Source: Moniliella sp. 'wahieum' (Eukaryota > Basidiomycota > Moniliellomycetes > Moniliellales > Moniliellaceae). From it: 64,000 bases of DNA. Below the pieces are notes generated by a model. That model did no database searches. It was not told the DNA's origin and was given only the letters and a program-made list of their open reading frames with translations. The number at the start of each line of letters is the position of its first letter. Position 1 is the stretch's first letter. The DNA lies in NCBI GenBank assembly GCA_003971905.1, contig RSEE01000031.1:124001-188000 (forward strand), in the 5' to 3' direction. The position numbers and the translations under genes are program-made. Of the stretch, positions 9,845 to 21,420 are shown piece by piece.

Positions 9845-11490
9845 TCATCGGTGCTGGCGCAGTCTCAACAAAGTTGATTTGGCTGAGAGATACGCACGTA
9901 ATCCTTCCTCTCCCAATTCGCGGCTGGTGCCCGACCAGCCACCACCACCCCACTCGGCCTTGGCCGAGTACGGGCCGTAGGTATTAACCCATGTTGTGCC
10001 CGCCCGGATCTTCTTGGCAACCCGCTCGGCCCGCGCTTGGTCTTGAGACTGCACACCGGCCGCCAAGCCATATGGAGTGTTGTTGGCCAAACCGGATCGC
10101 TTGCGCCTCATTATGCGGGAACCGCTCAATCGTCAATATCGGACCAAACGTTTCTTCTTGGACAATGCGCATGTCGGCGGAACACTGATCAAAAACGGTA
10201 GGCAAAAAGAAGTTTCCCTTGGCGAGGTGGGGAATTCCTCCGGATCAGGTTGGGTGCCTCCTACAAGGAGTTTGGCGCCCTCGGTCTTGCCCAACTCAAC
10301 GTAGCCTTGACCTTGGTGAGGTGGTCTTGGGTCGCTAATGGCCTGTTTCAGAACGAGGGTCGAGCCCTGATCCCATCCGTACTTGCTCGCCTGTTCACCA
10401 CTTTTTCTGCCAGTGCATCCGCCACTGTCTCGTCCACAATCAACCTCGTTGCCGAGCTGCACACTTGACCCGAGTGAACAAACACGCCGTTGCCACCACG
10501 TCCGCCGCCCAGTCGAGGTCAACATCGGCAAACACAACCTGGGGGTTTTTACCCCCAAGCTCCATATGGGTCTTTTGACGGTGTCCGCACAAGCAGCCAA
10601 TACCCTGCGTCCGGTTGCCAGTCCGCCCGTGAAGCTGACCAAGTCCACGTGCGGACTCTCTGTGAGCGTCGGCCTACTCGTGCACCATGGCCTGTGAGCA
10701 GTTGCACCACGCCAGGCGGTAGGTCCATAGAGGGATGGAGAAGGATGTGACGGACAATAAAGAGGGTGGAAAGGGGGGTGACCTCGCTCGGCTTGAGTAC
10801 CACGGCATTACCTGCCACCATGGGGCCAGTTTCCAGAAAAGTTGCAAGATGGGGTAGTTCCATGGCATGATCAATACACACACCAACCGGTTCGTGGCTC
10901 ACCGCAGCCCGTACCGATCCAGGCAGGAAGAGTCATGAATCATCTTGGAACATCGTACTTGAGCGCCTCCTCAGCATAGTATCGGCACACCGACGTGACA
11001 TCGTCAATGTCAGCGTTGCTCTCGGCCAATGTCTTGCCCGTATCAGCGTTTCGAGAGTGGCAAGCGTAGGCTTGTGTTGTTGTAACAACTCTGCTATCTG
11101 GAGAAGATACTTTGCGCGCTCAGAAAAAGATGTGCGAAGGGGGTCGGACCAAGAGGAAGTGTCGAAGAAGGTACGGGCGGCTGAACTGGCCTGCTCGGCG
11201 TCCGCGGTAGATGCTTCGTCAACCGCGCGCAGAAGGGTTTGGTCAAACGGATTAAGAGTCGGCCTCTGGGCTCCATCGCTGGCATGCCGCCAGTGACCAT
11301 CGATAAACAGAGATGGCCCGGAAACCGACGCCAGGCCTCGATGAGATCTGCTGCTTGGTTGGCTCGTGAGCTGAACTGGCGTTGGAGGGGCAAGGCGCGC
11401 GACGTCGGCTGAAATGCAAGGAGGCCAACTTTGGTCCATTCGACGAAAAGCCAGGACGTAGTGCAAGAAAAGATGGAGCACGCCGCGCAT
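9845..11490 (-). CDS. Aldehyde dehydrogenase (betaine-aldehyde-like ALDH)
   Basis: An NAD(P)-dependent aldehyde oxidiser. The N-terminus carries FIDGHW and NPFDQTLL. Then come NTGKTLAESNADIDDV, EPVGVC, MPWNYP, the cofactor segment AGNAVVLKPSEVTPLS, VSFTGGLATGRRV (glycine turn), the general base in MELGGKNPQVVF and the catalytic cysteine in SGQVCSSATRLIVDE. C-terminal marks are VELGKTEGAKLLVGGT, EETFGPILTIERF, GTTWVNTYGPYS and SRELGEEGLRAYL. These resemble the betaine/aminoaldehyde group, but substrate is inferred. Catalytic residues are kept, yet the frame must be changed about every 100-150 bases (for example near 11030, 10860, 10590), more than in neighbouring genes. The start is either 11490 or 11439. 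Confidence 0.85.
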
Positions 11491-11533
11491 CCTGGTTGTT
11501 ACAGAAGGAATGGCATGCGAGCACGACACATGC

Positions 11534-11800
11534 TCAGCGACGCGGTGACCATCGCCCGCGTGGTGGTGGCAGCGAGAGGAGAGAGATGATGCCCTGTGTG
11601 TTCCTTCTCTGGCACCACACTCGTACCCTAATAACTCCCTTCGAGATCTGAAAGGGATGCACTATTCTTTCAATCTTCATTTCCTCTTCTCCACACAGCG
11701 GACTAGCGTGGCCTCGTGCCATTGTCATCGAAGCCATCTTGTCTACACATATGGATAACACAAGAAGAAGACCGATCGCTGCCGCAGCCAGGGAAGCCAT
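11534..11800 (-). CDS. Small open frame with hydrophobic N-terminus, uncertain
   Basis: An 88-codon frame between the aldehyde dehydrogenase and CET1. The first 20 residues (MASLAAAAIGLLLVLSICV) look like a signal peptide or membrane anchor; the rest has no family I recognise. It could be the decayed start of something else or chance. Confidence 0.2.
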   Translation of the reverse strand: MASLAAAAIGLLLVLSICVDKMASMTMARGHASPLCGEEEMKIERIVHPFQISKGVIRVRVWCQRRNTQGIISLLSLPPPRGRWSPRR

Positions 11801-11889
11801 GAAAGCAATGGGGTGTTATCAGCACTTTCGTTTTACATATCTAATGTCTCTTCTGGTAGCCAACGTTTTGGCATGATGCAGGACTGCTC

Positions 11890-12858
11890 TCATGCATTCG
11901 ACGCATTTCTGGAATCATCAATAAGAGCGAGATCAGTATCAGTACTCAGTGGCAAAGACAAAGGAGATAGAAGAGGCACATACTGCAACAAGAAACGAAC
12001 GTTATTGAGAAAGATGTGGATTTGGTCCTCGTACGGCGTCCACTCGTTTGCCTGAGCTGCCATTTTACACGAGCGCGCCAGTTCGAAGAGTTCATTACCG
12101 TGCTGCATCTCCACCTCAACCTCAAATGAGGGAGATTTATTGGGGGCAGAGACTTGGGTAATGTCAACCTGCGAGATTTGGTGCTTGTAAGACAAACGTT
12201 GTTTTTCCCGCGTGCAGGGCCGGGGAGCTCGGCACCGGATCTGATGGTAGGAGATGTGGGTCAGAGATGGAGGGGGACAAGATGGGGAATGGGAATGGCA
12301 TGCCCCCTGGGCTCAACGTACGAGGAGTTTCAATGTTGATACTAATACGATAATCCAGTAACGCTTGAGGGTTAAAAATGTCCATGCTGGCAACACGTGT
12401 CTTGACCATGCCGTTTTGGCACCCGTCTTGTGGTCGCTGGTGAGACGAATGCGTGAATTGGGAGGGACACGGTCGACAGGACCGGGAGCATGGAACGTGT
12501 CGGTTGACTGAATACGCTGTACGAGACCGGGGCGCCATGGTAGCCAGGCTCATGCGATTGCTGCACAGTGTTGTTGAGCAGATGGTTGAGACTCGCGTGT
12601 TGGGTACGCGTCACTGGCCTCAAAGCGTGGATCCAGGTGGATAATCCGTGATGGTCTCAGTACGAAGGGGAAGGTGTACGCGTTGTTGAGTGGCCAGGTC
12701 GATGAGCGTTCCTAGCTTGGCCTCAATCTCGATTTGGCCAGCGGCCGGGTCGATGCCTTGATCTCTTGCCAGATCCACTCGGACACAACAACAGTAAAAT
12801 CGTCACGCGGATCGACGGCAAAAATGGACCGCTCGAGAGGCGGATCAGGCCACGACAT
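11890..12858 (-). CDS. CET1: mRNA capping enzyme beta subunit, RNA 5'-triphosphatase (Cet1 family)
   Basis: Removes the gamma phosphate from nascent RNA 5' ends in the nucleus, the first step of capping. It belongs to the metal-dependent tunnel-fold family of fungi. The start MSWPDPPLERSIFAVDP leads to FTVVVSEWIWQEI, then the first metal motif IEIEAKLGTLIDL. The middle has QHASLNHLLN, APVSYS, HAPGPVDRV, KTRVASMDIFNPQ and LDYRISINIETP. The C-terminal part has YKHQISQVDITQV and the second acidic motif FEVEVEM, ending soon after FLNNVRFL. The order matches Cet1/Ctl1. There is no long N-terminal disordered arm. Frame changes near 12765, 12640 and 12420 look like missing bases. The ATG at 12858 is the first after an in-frame stop. 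Confidence 0.85.
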
Positions 12859-13446
12859 GACGCAAGCCAGCGAGGGACAGGGCCAACGAAGGCGAGATGG
12901 CGACGGTGGCGAAGACGGTGGTGGGGTAAAAATGGGCGACGCGACGTAGAAGCCTCAATGGGCTGTTATTCCTATTTATTTTCCTTTTTTAAACCATTTC
13001 TCCCACATCCAATATCGGCCATCAAATTACCACCTCACCGCACCGCCTTCTCGCACCCCTCGCTTGCTGGCCCCAAAGCACAGAGGATATACCATCCAAC
13101 TTGATCCAGACTGTTACCGCAACTCGACAACGTACTAGGTACGCCTAACTTCCATCTACGGCTACTAAGCTGACTTGCTGAATTCAGTCGATCGCAACAT
13201 TGCATTGCGTTTTGAGGTCATAGTGACTGACCGGTGTAAGCGCTAAAGGGGTAGAAGGGACAAAGTGATACAAGAAGCATACGCGTCCCACCGGTTCAAT
13301 CGAGTGTCGCATCCACGCAGGACACGGAGTAGATGAGGCACAGTTGCGAACGTGCAAGCACCTACAGCATTTTTGAGGGGGGTAGAGTCGAAAAAGGGTG
13401 GATACAATGATGATGACAAGACCGTGTGAAGGAACCGAGTATGAGC
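12859..13446. other. Intergenic, no supported gene
   Basis: Contains the CET1 promoter and the 3' region of the eS1 gene. A TAGGTAC repeat sits near 13133-13142. Nothing else seen. Confidence 0.5.
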
Positions 13447-14226
13447 TTAGACGCTGGCGAGAGGTGTAGGCTCGACAAACTCAGCACTCTTGACCTTGGC
13501 CCCGAGGTCCTCAGCGCCAACCACGTTGGCGCACCCCCGTGGAGCTCAACGAGGCGCGAAACGTCAAACTTGGGCTTCTTGATGATCTTAACCTTGTGGA
13601 CAAACACGTCCTTCAAAGGGTAGATCCCACGGGTTGACTTCTCAATTTCACGACCAATGACCTCAGGAATGAGCTTCTGCACCACTCCTTGATGTCGCAA
13701 GTCTCAATCTCCCGCTTGATAATCTGGAACATCTTTTGCCGGATCGCGCGCACTTGGGCGGATTGAGCGTAGGTAGTCTTCGAGACACTGTTGGAGCGGC
13801 GCTTGGTGAAGGCAATGACAAACAGCGCACAACGTAGCCGTCGGTCAACTTGACGTCCTGGTGTGCCTCGATCGTCGTCTGCCACTTGCGAACAAGGGAA
13901 CGGATCTTGTCCGTGGTGAAGTTCATCGAGTGGAAGTTGGTGAGGCACGACCGGCCCTGCACCTCATCAACGCGGAGGGAGAACTTGCGGAAAGATTGCT
14001 CCTCGTCCTTGTTGAGGTCGGCCAACGAGGCCTCGACAATGCGGCCCTTGAGCGAGTCGTTGGCGTTCACCAGACCCTGAGACTTGTTGACAATGGTCTT
14101 ACCCACCGTGCGGTTGTCAAAGAAGGTGGGCGCCCGGATGTCGTGCCACACCTTGCGGGACATGGGGTCGACCGTCTTTTTCTTCATGCCCTTCTTGCCG
14201 AGCTTCTTGTTCTTGCCAATCGCCAT
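13447..14226 (-). CDS. RPS1: 40S ribosomal protein eS1 (S3a)
   Basis: A structural protein of the small ribosomal subunit near the mRNA exit. It starts [17 protein letters not shown], with the conserved [111 protein letters not shown] and [20 protein letters not shown] motifs, and ends [12 protein letters not shown]. Length (about 255 residues) fits the family. Three single-base gaps break the frame: near 13828, in GAGTGG near 13690 (GAGTTGG expected) and near 13535. A ribosomal protein gene this well conserved argues that the breaks are sequencing errors. It is divergent from SAD1. Confidence 0.93.
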
Positions 14227-14358
14227 GTTGTGCAATGGGTCCCGAGGACTGATCGATGTGTCGGCAGAAACGAGCTACGAGACGAGGACGACCCACTGCC
14301 GACGACAGGCCAGGCAGGAGAAGGGCAAGGACACATGGCAACCCTAGGCAAGACTCCC

Positions 14359-14368
14359 AGGGTTAGGG
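14359..14368 (-). promoter_or_regulatory. Telomere-like box (Tbf1-type) upstream of eS1
   Basis: AGGGTTAGGG, 133-142 bases upstream of the eS1 ATG. Tbf1/TRF-like factors bind CCCTAA repeats and control ribosomal protein genes in several fungi (established). Its role here is inferred from position. It also lies 289 bases upstream of SAD1. Confidence 0.5.
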
Positions 14369-14656
14369 TGGGGTGGAATGACGGCTGGGGGGCTGTGTAC
14401 TTGCGCAATGCTGCGGTGTTCAATTCAGCCGAGGCACTCACGGATCATTTCACATTTCAAATGGATGATGAGATAATCACGTGTCTGGTTTTCATTCCCT
14501 AAGTGTTCCTTACATAATGTATGTCATGTCATGCCATCACGATCCGTGGTGGATGATTGATGGTCAGGTACGTTTCATTCCGCGGGGCGGGCGGAATTTG
14601 CTGCGAGTCTGCTGCTCTTGTCGTCCCAGCCACTCCACCAACCACCTCCCACATCC

Positions 14657-16600
14657 ATGTCTCCGCCCCCCGCCAAGCGCCCGCGCTCCAGCCGGCCCAG
14701 TAGGGGGCCGTCCATCTCCGTCCCTCCTCCTCCACCGCCATCGCCGCCTCCACCAGATTCCTCTTCTCCGCCCCCGCCCCGCCACCGCCTCCTCACTCTC
14801 ACCCTCCCCACTTTTCATTTGCTACCTCTACCCCCCATCCTGCCGACGTTTCCAACGCGATGCGATGACGACGACCTCGATGATGCCCAATATTGGACTC
14901 AGCGTGCCGCAGAGGCCGAATCAGAGCGTCTCGCTGCCGCGCGCAAGCACGCAACCCTCTATTTAGACACTGTCGCCCGCCCGCGTCTCGACTTCGACTT
15001 TGAGCATGTATGCAGCGTGTCCATGTCGCCGCTTCATGTCTACGCCTGCTTGGTCTGCGGCCGCTTTTTCCAAGGTCGTGGCCCCCATAGCTGGGCTGCG
15101 AAACATGCCGTGGACGAGGACCACCGTGTCTTTCTCAAACTCGCTTCGGATGGAGGTGGAGCAGCTGGCAGTGTTTGGATCCTGCCGAAGCCCAACAGCT
15201 CACCGACCCTGCCAGCCTTGCGGCCCTGGCCGACATTCGGTACCTGCTTAACCCCACATTTACTGAGCAGCAGATCGAGCGCCTGGACGCCCCCAATATT
15301 CCGCTCAGTCACGACCTCCAGGGTCATCCCTATACCTCTGGGTTTGTTGGCCTCAACAATGTGGGCAAGACAGATTACATAACGTTGTATCCAAGCTTTG
15401 GCCCACGTCAAACCCCTCCGGAATTTTTTCATTCGGGGTCAGCCTCTTGCAAACGCCGCATCCAATGTTGATACGACGGACTGCATGGAGACAAAACGAC
15501 GGGTCTGGTAACCCAGTTTTCACTCTTGGTGCGCAAATTGTGGAACCCGCGTCTGTTCAAGTCCCAAGTTCGCCCCAAGAGTTTCTCCATGCTGTGGACC
15601 GTGCCTCCAATGGCCGCTTTCGTCTCGGAACTGGGGGGGACCCCTCTGAGTTTCTGGGCTGGCTTCTCAACCAGCTCCATACCGACTTGGGTGGCAGTCG
15701 CAAGAAGGAGAGCATCATCTCGGCTTGTTTCCGTGGCTCACTGCGTGTCGAAAGTCAAAAGGTGGTCGTCCGTTCGGGGCTGGAACTGGAGGACGAGCCG
15801 AGGAACCAGCTGGATGCGGACGGTCGTGCCGATGGCGGACAGCGGGACGAGAAGAACGAAGCCCGGTTCAATATTGACAAGGAGGTGCAAGTTCACTTTT
15901 CCCCGTTTTCTTCTTAACCATTGATCTTCCACCTCTACCTGTGTTTCGGGACGATGTCGAGTCCAACATTATTCCCCAAGTCCCGCTAGCCCAACTAATT
16001 GCTAAGTACGATGGGGTCACGTTCCAAGAAGCTCGCGGCCAGATTCGTCGCTTAAGCTCACCCGCCTCCCCCCGTTTCTGATTCTCCATTATCGTCGGTT
16101 TACCACCAACAATTTGTGGAGGAACGCAACCGCACCATCGTCAACTTTCCCGTTCGAGGACTCGACATGAGCCCCACCATTGAGCAAGCAGACCAGCCGG
16201 GGGTCGAAATGGGTACGATCTGGTTGCCAACATACCCACGAGGCCACCCCGGGTACCGTCAAGGACAACCAAGTGTGGCGGTCCCAGGTGCATACTCGTG
16301 TGGATGGTCGGCCGCTAGGCCCAGTTAAGGGACCGGGCAAGCGAATGGCGGAGGAGTCCGAAATGAGCGAACCAACGCCGAGGAACGCTGGTTCCAAATC
16401 CAAGATTTGATCGTCGAAGACATCAATCGACAGATGCTCTTCCTGGGCGAGTCCTACCTGCAGATCTGGAAACGCAAAGACGGGAAGAAGAGGTGGAAAA
16501 GATAATGCGTCGGCAGGCGGAGCATCAAACCAAAAAGCACCTTGCCAAGAGCCAATCCAAGGGCAAGTCCATCTCAACTGCGGCAGCTGTCTCTTCTTAA
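14657..16600 (+). CDS. SAD1: Tri-snRNP assembly factor Sad1/USP39, inactive ubiquitin protease fold
   Basis: Needed for U4/U6.U5 tri-snRNP stability and pre-mRNA splicing in the nucleus. The N-terminus is Pro/Ser-rich (to about residue 55), then LYLDTVARPRLDFDFE and a zinc-finger UBP domain (CSVSMSPLHVYACLVCGRFF, GRGPHSW, H and DHRVFL). The protease-like domain follows: GFVGLNNVGKTDYI (the catalytic Cys of active proteases is Asp here, as in the family), QALAHVKPLRNFF, RKLWNPRLFK, EFLGWLLNQLHTDLGG, IIPQVPLAQLIAKYDG, LTRLPPFLI, NRTIVNFPVRGLD and WFQIQDLIVEDI...FLGESYLQIWKR. A Lys-rich tail ends at 16600. Frame changes near 15170, 15385, 15500, 15900, 16070 and 16480; some may hide short introns. 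The first ATG is used. Confidence 0.88.
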
Positions 16601-16779
16601 ACCGGAGAGCTTATTGCCTGTCCAGTGGCGCGAAAGCAGGATGCAATGTAATACTGTCTACATTAGTGCACCATTTGAGCAGTGATGGTAGTGCTAGGCA
16701 CGAGTGGCGTAGCAAGGCATGGAGGTAGTGCATGGCATGGGGGGATGGTGCCTGTCAAGGGCAGTTGCAGAATTAGGCC

Positions 16780-17160
16780 CTAGGGAGCACGGAAGTCGAT
16801 GACCTTCTTGGTATAATAGCGCCAGCCAAGAGCGAGGTGGCCGTCAAAGCCTTAGGCACCGGGCCCTTACGAAACCGGGGGGCAGACGCGCCGAGGAGCA
16901 AGACCGAGGCAGCGGCGGCAACCTCATAGCCATTGTCGCCTCCGCTCTGGATCTGGTATCCGGCTAGGCCATAGAGCGCCCCGACGCCCAAGCCAGCCAC
17001 AAGCGAGGGCATGGACTTGGTGCGCGCAAAGCCAATCACGCCGCCGAGGGCACAGAGGCCAGCCATGCTGTAAGCGGGGTGGGTGCGACTAGTTGAAGCA
17101 AACACAATGGAGGATAAGCTGGGGAAGCAGATGATGGAAGGCGGGCACAGCACGTACCAT
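16780..17160 (-). CDS. TMEM14-family small membrane protein
   Basis: About 105 residues with four hydrophobic helices: AYSMAGLCALGGVIGFART, SLVAGLGVGALYGLAGYQI, YEVAAAASVLLLGASAP and ALTATSLLAGAYYTKK, with the family RFRKGPVPKALT motif. Human TMEM14C acts in mitochondrial haem precursor transport; the fungal role is not established. The likely start ATG (17158-17160) is followed directly by GTACGT, so exon 1 may hold only the start codon, with an intron at 17089-17157; however the phase into HPAYSM does not fit by one base. A missing base near 16815 restores the C-terminus KKVIDFRAP. Confidence 0.8.
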
Positions 17161-17647
17161 CGTTTTCCAGGCCGGAAACAAGGAGGAAGAGAGGAGGAGG
17201 AGGAGATGCGGAGGTGGTGGTGATGTTCGAGCTAGCCTCGGCTTCTCAGAACGCCGAGCTTTGCTCAGGCTGAGCTTTCAGTCGGTTAGTCGTGAGCACA
17301 TGGGGCGATGTGAGTACTTGAAACTTTCGACGCATGGGCCAATCTCTCGGTGGATCTACGGGAGCTGACGAACCAACCACACGCGTATAAGAAAGCGGAT
17401 GAGCAGGATCGGCTATATACATACCCACCACCCAAGAAGTACACCACTCCCTGGCACCTGATGCTGACAGGAAGGACCGGCCACAATCGAGGCAAACGCG
17501 CTACGACAGCAATTGTAGTGGCAGTGGCAGTAGCAGCAGTTTGCAGGAAGCCGATACAATTTATCCAATCGCTTTTGGGGGGGAGTCGTCTCCCCGCCTT
17601 CAGTATTCTATGCAGTCCAGGCATTCCACATCCAGCGCCCCCGAGTC
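17161..17647. other. Intergenic, no supported gene
   Basis: Holds the TMEM14 5' region and the 3' end of the GPI13-like gene. A GCTCAGGCTGAGC palindrome lies near 17264. A (TAGCAG)-like run near 17526-17540. No gene seen. Confidence 0.5.
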
Positions 17648-20600
17648 TTACTCGTCCTCTTCTGCTTCAAACTCAGCGTAGTGCCGCGCCTCGAAGGGGG
17701 TCCCGAGCACCTGCGACGCGTACGCGCACACCAGCCCGGCCGCCCCTCCAACCAGAAGGGTGAGGTGAGTAGCAGTGAGAGACAGTGCCGCCGCCACGTA
17801 CCGCGGTCCCCACACCGTGGCCAGCATCAGGTCATCCCGCATCAGTCCCACCCACACTGCCGCTGCCACGCAGGCGACGGACGCGGTACCAGCGTAGCCC
17901 AGCGCTGCGCGCACCAGGTACGGGATCGTCGGCATCGGGTCGTCCACCTCGGTCCCTGGCTCCTTCTTGGCTTCGCTCGTGGCCATCCCACGGGGCGGGG
18001 AGTGTGGCGCCAGAGGACGAGCAGAGGAACAGCAAGCACAACCAGTACGCTTGGCCCCAGCGTGTTGACGGCAAGCAAGATGGGTGCAAAGGGATAGGTC
18101 AGGTGGCGGAAACCAACCAGGCTGTAGCCCATTGGATGCTTGGCATGGTCGCCTGGTGGCCTGTACTAAAGAAGGCGACGTGGGAGAGGAAATGAAGAGT
18201 AACGAGAACAAGGGGCGAGGCGACCTCCAGTTTGCCCCACTCATTAAGCATCCGCACCCCCGCACCAGCCCCCTCCGCCAAACAAAGCACAACCGAAATC
18301 AATAACCCCAGCGCCACCTGCCCCATGGGCTGAGCCAGGAGAAAGACAAAAGATGCAAGGAAGAGCAAGGAGAAGGTAGTGTACTCCAAGCAGGTTGCGT
18401 AGACCTGTCAGAACGGGGCGTTGCACGCCCGGCTCCGATGGCGCCCGCTCTATTTTCAGCTCCAGCGGAAGAGGCGACAGAGGCCAGAGGACCAAGGCAA
18501 AAGGAGTGTAGCACCAATATCCAAGAGGGCAAGAGGACGTTTCAACCAGTTGGACCATACAGCCAATTTTGACGGACGTAATCCCGTCACCCCAGCGGAC
18601 AAGTTGTCGAGGACCCAATACGCCGCACCAACCACCAAGGCGGAACGGAGAAGCCACTTGACATAGAGTTGGATCAGGCGTGTATCTGACTCAGTCAACG
18701 CGGCGGCTAGGCGAACCATAGCTGGCACCAGCCAATATGCCACGGCCAGCGCCAACATCGAAGCCCAAAGACTGTTGGTCGAGGAAGCCATGGGGGAGAA
18801 GGGCGTTGTCTCATTCCCTTCACTAGTCGAGTTGTAAACGTAGCGGGCGAAAAACGTGGTTTGCAATAAGGACCCTGCTCCGCCCGGCACACATGGATCC
18901 CCAGCAAGAAGCGCGTGAGCACAATCCCCAACACAGCCAGAGCACCCGTACGAAGAAGATCCTTCTGTGTCGTGGCCCTTCGCACTGCTGAGCTAGAGAT
19001 GAGGCTCGTAACCCGAAGGCGGGCGCCAGCAACAAAAGAAAGGCAAAGGAGGAGCTGAAGAAGGGTGAATGTCACATGGTCCTCCCACGCAATGAAGTTT
19101 TTGCTCCCTAAAGAAAGTCCATGTATCAGAACAAGGGCCGCAGGGATGATCGTTCCCCGGTGCAGGGATAAGGCACGAATTGTCTTGTCGGGCTTGCCCA
19201 GGAGAATAAGGTTGGCCACAATGAGCTGGCCACAGAAAATGAAGCCCAAACTGACGTGTCCGAACCGGGGGAAAAGCTCAAGAACCGAAACCTCATTGAT
19301 GTGCCCCATCACACCCAGCATCAGGCCCAGCAACGGGCCAGAGAGGATGAAGCTCAACGCAGCTGCTTGTCCAAGAACGCGCGTTGCAGCCCGCAGCCCA
19401 GCAACAGGACGAGGCTTGGCCCCAATCGCGGAACGCAAACGGAAGCAGAAAGCATTCCCAACACAAGTAATGCAAGGCCCGCACCCATGGCCTCAAGGTG
19501 AATGTGAGTCCAGGAGACCTTGGCCCGTGTAAGAACGAGACGAGTATAGGCAAAGTAGGCTTGCTCGGCCGTGCGCGTCAGAGCGGGCGGAGCGGACTCG
19601 AAGCTGGTAGCGCCGCCAGGGCCCAATCCGCTCGGGCAGCGCGTGCCCATGCCGCTTGCAGCTCACGAATAAACCCATTGAAATCCCCTGCCTTACCCAC
19701 ATAGCTTTCAAGGTAGGTGTGAACCTGCAAAGCGTTAATCCGGAGCGCCCTCAGAAGGTCCTCCCCAAAAAGCTCTGGAATGACCGTACCAAGGGAGCTG
19801 AACGGGATAGGCAGCCCATTTAGCAATGCAAAAGTGGGGACAATGTCGACTTGCTGGATGCTGTGGCGAAACTTATCTGGCCCCAGAGGACGCACCTGGC
19901 CCAAGGCTTCGAAAGTGCTGCGGGCCCTATCATCCGGCTGGAGATCATTGGGGAAAGAGAAGGCGTCGGGCACCAAATTGTTGCGAGTTGTCGAGAACAC
20001 GAACGACCCTTGTGGCCTGCCAGTAAATGAAGCGCCAGTCTCGCTGGCCGCAATGTTGCATGAGGTCCCCTCCGCACAAGCCAAGAAAACAAAGTAGTCC
20101 TCCCCCAGAGCAGTAAGGTTCTTGGCCGTAGCGACAAACTTGCCTGGACCGAAGTGGTGACCACGCGTGGAGGATCCGAATGAGACACGTGTTTTCTCAT
20201 TGGGCAAGACGATGTAGTGCAGTCCCTCCCCTCTGGGTAGAGGGGAAGTGAGAGGACGCTTAGAATAGGCAAAGAAGGCGGCAGCCTTTTCGACGTTTTC
20301 ATCTACGCCTCAAGCACCTTGGCATCCATGCCACGGTCCCCCACAACGAACAGAAGAGCGTCTTCTGGCAAATGGGTAGCAACAAAGCGAAGTTGCTCAT
20401 CAACCATTTCCAGCTGACGACTCATCTCTGCATGGTCAAGACTGTCGCTCGAGTGATTGAGACCCCTCATGTGCAACAAGAAGGGACCAATTCCCCGCCT
20501 CAGTTTGGGAGTAGTGGTGGGATCCAACAAGGCGCGAAGATGCGACTCGACACCTTGGTCGGCTGAGGCAAGGCCTTGAATCTTGTGGTAGGGCCAGGTC

Positions 20601-21420
20601 CAGGCCTTGTCAAACGAATTAGGGTACAGATTGAGCCAAGTATCGTCACCGATGAAGGCCAAACCAGCGGGTTCCCTGTCGCGCGCAAGGACTCGTGCAC
20701 GCAGCTGAGCCAGCAAGTTGTCCTCCTCAATCTTGGTCGCACCAAAGTGGGAGCCGGTATGGATAAACGCGGGAAGCACGCCCGTCATCAGAGACTTGAG
20801 CCGTTGAATTGTGGGTGTGGACGGTTCGGAATCAAACTGGGCCAGCAGTGTATGGCCCGGGTGGTCCGACTGCAAAGCAGGAATCGTGTTAAATGCGCCC
20901 ATCACGTCCGGCGTAAACTCGGCATCGCTCCCTTTGTCTGGAGCCAGCGTGGCGGGTAGACTAACTCGGAGTGAAGACCATCGACCACAAATAACAACGA
21001 GCGGTCAAAGCGGCGGGGGAGGGTGCACTCGCCGTGCGCCTTCAAAACATTCGACCAATTGGAGGGAGTAGCTTCACCCTCTGCCACAAGCGCGGCAAGG
21101 GTAGTATCAATGTTGGCAGCAGCCTCAAAAGAGGCATGGCAGTGTGTGCTGTCAGATAGCTCGGTGCGAGTGATGAGGAAGCCCCGGGCGAAGAGCAAAA
21201 GACCAGCAATCTGAGTGATGGCACAAAGGCTAACAGAGCCAATGCGCCACAGCAAAGGCACCAACGATGGCGGGTGGATAGAATCGTTGTCATGTGCGTC
21301 ACCGCTAGCACTGGAACCAGCATTGGGTTTTGGCTTTTTCGACTGATCCTTCGAGGCAGACTTGGTCTGTGGCGAAGACGCCTCCGGTGCCGTACGGCGT
21401 CGCTGCCGCAGGCTGCTCAT
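17648..21420 (-). CDS. GPI13: GPI ethanolamine phosphate transferase 3 (PIG-O/Gpi13 family), catalytic motifs degenerate
   Basis: Family members add ethanolamine phosphate to the third mannose of the GPI anchor in the ER lumen. The N-terminus is a basic cytosolic tail, then TM1 (IGSVSLCAITQIAGLLLFAR) and the lumenal phosphatase-like domain: LLFVVDGLHSEL, TPTIQRLKSLMTGVLPAF, IEEDNLLAQL, FIGDDTWLNLYP. Next, where the family has GVDHxGH and GDHGM...GNHGG, this protein reads GLNHSSDSLDH and GDRGMD with no HGG. QQVDIVPTFALLNGLPIPF and TVIPELF are typical. About ten TMs follow, including SGPLLGLMLGV and the PIG-O hallmark FFSTGHQATMPSIQWATAWL, ending EEDE. Several single-base frame changes occur (for example near 20308 and 18830). 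The family call is firm; enzyme activity is doubtful. Confidence 0.88.
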
